Positions 32,773-37,394 of a stretch of 37,394 nucleotides of DNA are shown here, piece after piece. Position 1 is the stretch's first letter; each line of letters begins with the position of its first letter. This DNA is from Bacteroidaceae bacterium (GTDB lineage: Bacteria > Bacteroidota > Bacteroidia > Bacteroidales > Bacteroidaceae). The notes below the pieces were generated by a model that was given only the letters and a program-made list of their open reading frames with translations, did no database searches and was not told the origin of the DNA. The DNA lies in NCBI GenBank assembly GCA_017557005.1, contig JAFZFZ010000091.1, forward strand, positions 1-37,394. Reading direction: 5' to 3'. The translations under genes were made by a program, and so were the position numbers.

Positions 32773-34143
32773 TTACTTCTCATCTTCGATGGCAGTCACA
32801 TCCTGCACCTGAGTCTTCTTGCCCAAGTACTCGGGGAGGCTCATGCCTGCAAGGTCAAAGAGGTCGCTCAACGGAGGAACCGACTTCATCAATCCAGACA
32901 CGAAGTTGGCAGTAGAACCCTTGCCGTCAGCGCCATTGCCCGAATCCCATACAGTAACGTGATCAATGTTAACCCCCTTGACAGCCTCAACCTGTGTCTT
33001 AACCAGCTCAGGCAGCTTCTCCAGCAACAGCAACATATACGCCTTGTTGGCATCACCACCGGCAGCCTGCACCATCTTATCGTAACCGGCAGCCTGCTTG
33101 GTCAGGATCTCATACAAACCCTTCGCCTCAGCCTCCATCTTAGCATAGATAGCGTCAGCCTCACCCTTTGCCTTCACGCGAGCCTTCTCAGCCTCTGCTT
33201 CAGCCTCGATGATACGACGTTGCTTCTCTACCTCCTCGGGCACGATAATGTTAGCCTGTTGGGTCGAGCGCTCACGTTCGGCACGAGCAAGCTCTGCGTC
33301 CTTTTCCGCTGCATACGCTTCCTGCAAAGCCTTCGCCTGTTGCACCTTCTCAGCAGCAGTAGCCAAGCGGTTGGCCTCAGCCTCCTTCTCACGACGGAAA
33401 GCGTTTGAGTTGGCAATCTCAATCTGCGCGTTGTTCTCACCCTTTACGGCGATAGCGTTAGCCTCCGATGTCTTGATACGGGTATCACGCACAGCCTCAG
33501 CCTTACCGATTTCACCATACTTATCCTGCTCAGCCACGCTTACCTTAGCCTCGTTGATAGCCTTTGCAGCAGCCTCCTTACCGAGAGCCTCGATATAGCC
33601 TGACTCGTCCTTGATATCGGTTACGTTTACGTTGATGAGACGCAAGCCAATCTTCTTGAGCTCCACCTCCACGTTCTTAGAGATGTTTTCAAGGAACTTG
33701 TCACGGTCGCTATTGATCTCCTCGATTGACATGGTAGCGATTACCAGACGCAACTGACCGAAGAGGATATCACGAGCCAACTCCTGGATTTCGCTTGATG
33801 TCAAGCCCAGCAGACGCTCAGCAGCGTTGTTCATTGAGTCGGGCTCGGTAGAGATACCTACTGTGAAGCGGCAAGGCACGTCCACGCGGATGTTTTGGCG
33901 TGAGAGCGCATTGGTCAAGTTGGCATCGATAGAGATGGGTGTAAGGTTCAGGTACGCATAGTCCTGAATGATGGGCCATACAAACTTACCACCACCATGT
34001 ATACATTTGGCCGAACCGCCACCTGTCTTACCATACACTACCAGAATCTTGTCTGACGGACAACGTCTGTAGCGACGAATCACTGCTGCTATGGTAGCAA
34101 ATCCTACTACTACCAAAATCAGTCCTAAAAATGCAATGTTCAT
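32773..34143 (-). CDS. Flotillin-like SPFH membrane scaffold protein
   Basis: A 456-residue inner-membrane protein. A single N-terminal membrane segment (about 3-22) precedes the SPFH/band-7 domain (about 25-190, with PISIDANLTNALS and LRLINVNVTDI segments). A long Ala/Glu/Lys-rich coiled coil (about 190-360, many AEAEKA repeats) drives oligomer formation, and a C-terminal LLLLEKLPELVK segment is typical of FloA/FloT. Flotillins organise membrane microdomains and membrane fluidity. It follows an NfeD gene on the same strand by 85 bp, the conserved SPFH-NfeD pairing. Confidence 0.93.
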   Translation of the reverse strand: MNIAFLGLILVVVGFATIAAVIRRYRRCPSDKILVVYGKTGGGSAKCIHGGGKFVWPIIQDYAYLNLTPISIDANLTNALSRQNIRVDVPCRFTVGISTEPDSMNNAAERLLGLTSSEIQELARDILFGQLRLVIATMSIEEINSDRDKFLENISKNVEVELKKIGLRLINVNVTDIKDESGYIEALGKEAAAKAINEAKVSVAEQDKYGEIGKAEAVRDTRIKTSEANAIAVKGENNAQIEIANSNAFRREKEAEANRLATAAEKVQQAKALQEAYAAEKDAELARAERERSTQQANIIVPEEVEKQRRIIEAEAEAEKARVKAKGEADAIYAKMEAEAKGLYEILTKQAAGYDKMVQAAGGDANKAYMLLLLEKLPELVKTQVEAVKGVNIDHVTVWDSGNGADGKGSTANFVSGLMKSVPPLSDLFDLAGMSLPEYLGKKTQVQDVTAIEDEK

Positions 34144-34228
34144 AGTTCTTGATGTTTTAAATGGTTTATTTCACTCTTGTTATCTATTTCTCTCAATCCG
34201 CGTTTTAATTTTCAATTTTCAATTAAAA

Positions 34229-34792
34229 TCACACTCTCTCCACCTCGAGCAGTTCAGAGCCTATCACCTTGGTAATGCGCACCTTGGCACCGGTAGGTAT
34301 TGTCTCCCCTTCGGTCATAGCCTCCAGCTCGTGCATTGAGCCGCGCACGCTCACCATCACCTTGCCCACACCCTGCTTGTTGCCGGGGATTCGCAGGTAG
34401 GTATCAGCAATCTGTCCCAACGCCTCCTCCATCTGGAAGGTCTTGTCGGTCGACAATTTCATCACCTGGCGTATGATGAGTACAAACACAAACACGAAGA
34501 ACAGGCCCACACCCATGGCAGCCAGTTGTAGCCACATCATATTGGGTATCGACTCACTGAGCACCACGCCAGCCCAGCCGTAGCCGAGCATGAAGTTGAT
34601 CAAGTTGCGGAAGGTGAAGTAGCCCGATACGCCATCGAGTTCCACGTCCTCAAATCCAGCGCCATCCTCCGTATCGGCATCGAGACCGAGGAACGCCATA
34701 ATAGTCTGTATCAAGAAGAAGACAGAAGCAATAATTGCCAACCCCCAAAATACCTGCATCGGGAGTTCCAATGCGAAAAACTTGTCCATCAT
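34229..34792 (-). CDS. NfeD-like membrane protein, partner of the flotillin
   Basis: About 187 residues from the ATG at 34792 (or 186 from 34789). An open frame reaches 34825, but a -7 promoter element covers 34823-34830, so translation must start further in. Three membrane segments (about 8-33, 66-85 and 87-108) are followed by a C-terminal OB-fold NfeD domain (about 125-187) with VGKVMVSVRG and IPTGAKVRITKV, as in NfeD proteins that work with SPFH partners. The acidic loop after the first membrane segment is usual for the family. Its role is inferred from the conserved gene pair. Confidence 0.88.
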   Translation of the reverse strand: MMDKFFALELPMQVFWGLAIIASVFFLIQTIMAFLGLDADTEDGAGFEDVELDGVSGYFTFRNLINFMLGYGWAGVVLSESIPNMMWLQLAAMGVGLFFVFVFVLIIRQVMKLSTDKTFQMEEALGQIADTYLRIPGNKQGVGKVMVSVRGSMHELEAMTEGETIPTGAKVRITKVIGSELLEVERV

Positions 34793-34822
34793 AGTCAAAT
34801 CGTTTTTTAGTGTATGCATCTG

Positions 34823-34830
34823 CAAATGTA
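34823..34830 (-). promoter_or_regulatory. -7 element of the nfeD-flotillin operon
   Basis: Minus-strand TACATTTG, a full TAnnTTTG match, with predicted transcription start near 34816. The -33 region is not recognisable. Confidence 0.5.
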
Positions 34831-34919
34831 CAATAATAATAAATATATCCTATCAGTTATCCACTTTTTTTTGTTAAAAATACCAAAATTCCACCGCATC
34901 CTTTCCTAACAAAAAAAGA

Positions 34920-34947
34920 ACAGCCGCACTCAAGCAGAGACGGCTGT
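34920..34947 (-). terminator. Terminator of the rubrerythrin gene
   Basis: Stem arms acagccg (34920-34926) and cggctgt (34941-34947). On the minus strand it is followed by a long T-run (ttctttttttgtt), a classic intrinsic terminator. Confidence 0.85.
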
Positions 34948-34971
34948 ATAGATTACCCGACTGACGGGATA

Positions 34972-35508
34972 TCAATAGTTCTCCGGCTTGATTTGGAAGT
35001 GAGCCTGCGGGTGGTCACATACGGGACATACCTCGGGAGCCTCCTTGCCTACGCAGATGTGTCCGCAGTTGCGGCACTGCCAGATGCAGTCGCCCTCGCG
35101 CGAGAACACCAACTTACCCTGCACATTCTCCAGCAACTTGCGGTAGCGCTCTTCGTGCTCCTTCTCGATGGCAGCTACGCCCTCAAACTGCTCTGCGATA
35201 GCGATGAAGCCCTCTTCGCGAGCCTCCTTAGCCATCTGTGCATACATATCGGTCCACTCCTCGTGTTCGCCTGCAGCTGCAGCAAGCAGGTTCTCAGCTG
35301 TTGAGCCGATGCCACCGAGGTGCTTGAACCACAACTTTGCGTGCTCCTTCTCATTATCGGCAGTCTCCTGGAAGATAGCAGCAATCTGCTCATAACCCTC
35401 CTTCTTAGCCTTTGAGGCAAAGTAAGTATACTTGTTGCGTGCCTGTGACTCACCAGCGAAAGCTGTCCACAAGTTCTGTTCAGTCTTTGTACCTTTCAAT
35501 TCTTTCAT
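34972..35508 (-). CDS. rbr: Rubrerythrin
   Basis: A 178-residue cytoplasmic peroxidase that reduces hydrogen peroxide and protects anaerobes during oxygen exposure. The N-terminal ferritin-like bundle (1 to about 135) has the di-iron ExxH-type ligands in [20 protein letters not shown] and [13 protein letters not shown]. The C-terminal rubredoxin domain has CRNC and CPVC for one iron. The length and start [13 protein letters not shown] are canonical. It stands alone between a consensus promoter and a terminator, beside tRNA-Leu. Confidence 0.97.
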   Translation of the reverse strand: MKELKGTKTEQNLWTAFAGESQARNKYTYFASKAKKEGYEQIAAIFQETADNEKEHAKLWFKHLGGIGSTAENLLAAAAGEHEEWTDMYAQMAKEAREEGFIAIAEQFEGVAAIEKEHEERYRKLLENVQGKLVFSREGDCIWQCRNCGHICVGKEAPEVCPVCDHPQAHFQIKPENY

Positions 35509-35550
35509 ATTCCTATTATATATTATATGTGATAGTTAAAATTCCTTTCG

Positions 35551-35580
35551 CAAAGTTACACCATGTTTGGCATATTTCAA
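35551..35580 (-). promoter_or_regulatory. Rubrerythrin promoter (TTG-N19-TAACTTTG)
   Basis: Minus-strand -7 TAACTTTG (35551-35558) and -33 TTG (35578-35580), 19 bp apart; leader about 35 nt. No obvious OxyR or Fur operator was noticed. Confidence 0.7.
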
Positions 35581-35650
35581 GCACGCACGGCGAAAAACTT
35601 TTTATGTTTTACAACATATATATCATCCCCGTGTTGCCAACAAAAAAAAA

Positions 35651-35677
35651 CGCGCAGCATACATCGTATGCTACGCG
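35651..35677 (-). terminator. Terminator after tRNA-Leu
   Basis: An 11-bp inverted repeat with one mismatch (agcatac/gtatgct and cgcg/cgcg) is followed on the minus strand by a run of nine T, directly downstream of the tRNA. Confidence 0.85.
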
Positions 35678-35694
35678 TTCGTAACCCATGTTTG

Positions 35695-35776
35695 TGCGCC
35701 TGATAGGACTCGAACCTACACGTATCGCTACACCAGATCCTAAGTCTGGCGCGTCTACCAATTTCGCCACAAGCGC
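35695..35776 (-). tRNA. tRNA-Leu (TAG)
   Basis: Read on the minus strand: acceptor GCGCTTG pairs with CAGGCGC (one G-U pair), discriminator A73 at 35695, anticodon stem CCAGA/TCTGG (35733-35749) with loop CTTAGGA and anticodon TAG at 35740-35742. It is 82 nt, with the long variable arm typical of class II tRNA-Leu. CCA is not encoded. Confidence 0.96.
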
Positions 35777-35787
35777 AAAGGCGGGTG

Positions 35788-35817
35788 CAAAGTTAGACAT
35801 TATTTTTTGAAATGCAA
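35788..35817 (-). promoter_or_regulatory. tRNA-Leu promoter (TTG-N19-TAACTTTG)
   Basis: Minus-strand -7 TAACTTTG (35788-35795), 19 bp, -33 TTG (35815-35817), just upstream of the tRNA 5' end. Confidence 0.7.
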
Positions 35818-35923
35818 GTCATCCGCCCCAAATTATTTTCTTCTCCTCTCGCACACGTTCTGCGCCATATGTTAAAAAATGATAAAATTTCCCTCTTCTT
35901 TCTTCATTTTTACGATGTTGCTA

Positions 35924-35931
35924 TATCTTTG
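35924..35931 (+). promoter_or_regulatory. -7 element of the Crp/Fnr-type gene
   Basis: TATCTTTG, a full consensus, with only a TTTC-like -33 at 21 bp. The predicted leader is about 110 nt, longer than most here, and contains tctcg (near 35967) and cgaga (near 35991) arms that could pair. Confidence 0.5.
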
Positions 35932-36047
35932 CCTCGGTAAAAAGATTCGAAGTTGTTTGGATTTCATCTCGAGTTTAGCCTCAGATAATCCGAGAAGTAC
36001 TTCAAGCACATATTAACGATAACACTCTAAAACACTACTCCTTGCCG

Positions 36048-36710
36048 ATGGAGCATTCAATGTACAACACCCTACTGCAACTCCCCTTGTTTCAAGGCAT
36101 GAGCCGCGCCGAGCTTTCCGAGGTGATAGAAAAGGTCAAGTTGCACTTCCTCAAGATTGGGGCAAAGAAAAAACTATTCTCTCAGGGCGAGCCCTGCAAC
36201 AAGCTCGTGTTCCTGCTCAGTGGCGAGCTCACTGCCGAGACCCACGCCCCCTGCGGCACCTTCTCCCTGATTGAGACCTTCGACAAGCCCCAGCTGATCG
36301 AGCTCCACTCCCTCTTCGGCCGATGTCCCAGCTACAAGGCCACCTACACCGCCAAGAGCGAGATATCGCTGCTCACCATCGACAAGCAGTTTATCTACGA
36401 CGTGCTCGACAAGTACGAGGTGTTCCGCATGAACCTCTTCAACCAGCTCAGCCACAAGGTAGAGCAGCTCCACACCCACGCCTGGAGCATCAGCCCCCAA
36501 TCGCTCGAGGGGCGCATCGCCCACCTCGTGCGCAGCCTCTGCACCACGCCTCACGGTCCCAAGACCCTACGCATCAAGATGGACGACCTCTCCGCCTTGC
36601 TCGACGATACCCGCCTCAACGTATCGCGCGTGCTCAACAAATGGCACCAATCGGGCCTTATCGAGAAGCGCCGCAAGGAGTATGTCTTCCACGCGCTCCC
36701 CACTTTCTGA
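36048..36710 (+). CDS. Crp/Fnr-family transcription regulator
   Basis: About 220 residues from the ATG at 36048; a TTG at 36042 is an unlikely alternative. The cyclic-nucleotide-type beta-roll (about 10-125, with FSQGEPCNKLVFLLSGEL) is followed by a dimer helix and a winged helix-turn-helix (about 165-218, with MDDLSALLDDTRLNVSRVLN). The phosphate-binding GE...RSA motif of true cAMP-binding CRP is not present (the region reads HSLFGRCPSYKATY), and there is no N-terminal FNR-type Cys cluster. The ligand is therefore unknown. It precedes an amidohydrolase gene by 70 bp, which has its own promoter and may be its target. Confidence 0.9.
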   Translation: MEHSMYNTLLQLPLFQGMSRAELSEVIEKVKLHFLKIGAKKKLFSQGEPCNKLVFLLSGELTAETHAPCGTFSLIETFDKPQLIELHSLFGRCPSYKATYTAKSEISLLTIDKQFIYDVLDKYEVFRMNLFNQLSHKVEQLHTHAWSISPQSLEGRIAHLVRSLCTTPHGPKTLRIKMDDLSALLDDTRLNVSRVLNKWHQSGLIEKRRKEYVFHALPTF

Positions 36711-36718
36711 TACAAAAT

Positions 36719-36749
36719 TTCGTTTTCTGCCGATTTATCATTACTTTTG
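36719..36749 (+). promoter_or_regulatory. Promoter of the amidohydrolase gene
   Basis: TTCG (36719-36722), 19 bp, then TACTTTTG (36742-36749), a full -7 match; leader about 25 nt. Confidence 0.6.
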
Positions 36750-36780
36750 CCGAAACGAAATCACTAAAAGAAATCTACCT

Positions 36781-37394
36781 ATGATTATCGATGCACATGC
36801 CCATCTGTGGCTCAAGCAAGACACCGTAGTTGACGGCCTCCCCATCCGCACCCTTGAGGGTGGTCGCTCGCTCTTCATGGGCGAGGTGCGCCAGATGGTG
36901 CCCCCCTTCATGGTCGATGGTGTCAACAGCGCCGAGGTGTTTCTCTCCAATATGGACTACGCCCAAGTATCGGCCGCCGTCATCACCCAGGAGTTTATCG
37001 ACGGTATTCAGAACGACTACCTCCTCGATGTAGCGCGCCGCTACCCCAACCGCTTCCTCGTGTGCGGCATGTGCGAGTTTCGCAAGCCTCACTTCCTCGA
37101 CCATGCCCGCCAGCTGCTCGACGAAGGTTTCCGTGCCCTCAAGATACCTGCCCAGCGCCTGCTGCTCAAGGAGGGCCGCGTGTGGCTCACCTCCGACGAG
37201 ATGATGCAGCTCTTCCACCTCATGGAGGAGCGTGGCGCCATCCTTTCCATCGACCTTGCCGACGGTGCCCTGCAGGTAGCCGAGATGGAGGAGGTCATCG
37301 CCGAGTGCCCCCAGCTGAAGATTGCCATCGGCCACTTCGGCATGGTCACCCGTCCCGAGTGGCAAGAGCAGATCAAGCTGGCCCGCCACGAGAA
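36781..37394 (+). CDS. Amidohydrolase-family protein (3' truncated)
   Basis: The frame from the ATG at 36781 is open to the right edge, giving about 204 residues without a stop; the C-terminus is outside the window. It begins MIIDAHAHLW, the first metal-binding HxH motif of TIM-barrel amidohydrolases (PF04909 type), and later shows the strand motifs RALKIPAQR and IAIGHFGM with another metal-ligand His. Family members hydrolyse lactones or decarboxylate, as in L-fuconolactonase and related sugar-acid enzymes. The exact substrate cannot be judged from this part. The Crp/Fnr-type gene directly upstream may control it. Confidence 0.88.
   Translation, partial: MIIDAHAHLWLKQDTVVDGLPIRTLEGGRSLFMGEVRQMVPPFMVDGVNSAEVFLSNMDYAQVSAAVITQEFIDGIQNDYLLDVARRYPNRFLVCGMCEFRKPHFLDHARQLLDEGFRALKIPAQRLLLKEGRVWLTSDEMMQLFHLMEERGAILSIDLADGALQVAEMEEVIAECPQLKIAIGHFGMVTRPEWQEQIKLARHE

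Overview
The window reads as a chromosomal segment of a gut-type Bacteroidales bacterium (Bacteroides, Prevotella or a close relative). The evidence is the promoter grammar: most genes are preceded by the Bacteroidetes pattern TTG/TTTG, 19-21 bp, TAnnTTTG, with no strong Shine-Dalgarno sites. There are also many lipoproteins with a Cys lipobox and several secreted GH2, GH43 and GH97 enzymes. I see no phage, transposon, CRISPR, conjugation or SusC/SusD genes.

Layout. 1-5.3 kb: the end of a sensor histidine kinase, mazG, nhaA (reverse), ffh and folD. 5.3-7.8 kb: an unidentified lipoprotein (reverse), a CapA-like metallophosphoesterase and tRNA-His. 7.9-12.6 kb: two convergent sugar-hydrolase genes, a double-domain GH43 enzyme and a GH2 enzyme, with a structured 306-nt gap between them. 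12.8-13.8 kb: a regulator that joins a hemerythrin/RIC-type di-iron domain to a LuxR DNA-binding domain. 13.8-20.3 kb: a compact reverse-strand operon of a family M3 peptidase, a small lipoprotein, dCMP deaminase, an S41 peptidase, murB and a PhnP-like hydrolase. 20.5-23.1 kb: alaS. 23.1-23.75 kb: a gene-free region with a duplicated promoter element and a probable small RNA of about 75 nt. 23.75-30.3 kb: a four-gene reverse-strand glycosidase operon (GH97, GH43 with F5/8-C, GH43 with a beta-sandwich, and a propeller-like glycosidase). 30.5-32.7 kb: an orphan TPR protein. 32.8-34.8 kb: NfeD and flotillin. 35-35.8 kb: rubrerythrin and tRNA-Leu. 36-37.4 kb: a Crp/Fnr-type regulator and a truncated amidohydrolase.

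How the genes fit together. Housekeeping genes (mazG, ffh, folD, murB, dCMP deaminase, alaS, two tRNAs) are mixed with secreted glycan-degrading enzymes. The six glycosidases look suited to trimming arabinose, xylose and galactose side chains from plant polysaccharides or glycoproteins, but substrates are inferred from family only. The four-gene cluster resembles a polysaccharide utilisation locus without its outer-membrane SusC/SusD pair. Oxygen and redox themes recur: the hemerythrin-LuxR regulator, rubrerythrin and the Crp/Fnr protein.

The observations I would follow up first are the hemerythrin-LuxR fusion (all six di-iron ligands at RIC spacing, but the RIC N-terminal Cys pair lost), the small RNA at about 23.6 kb, the 32-bp duplicated promoter upstream of alaS, and the tandem repeat carrying -7 motifs in front of folD. 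No single entirely new multi-gene system stands out.
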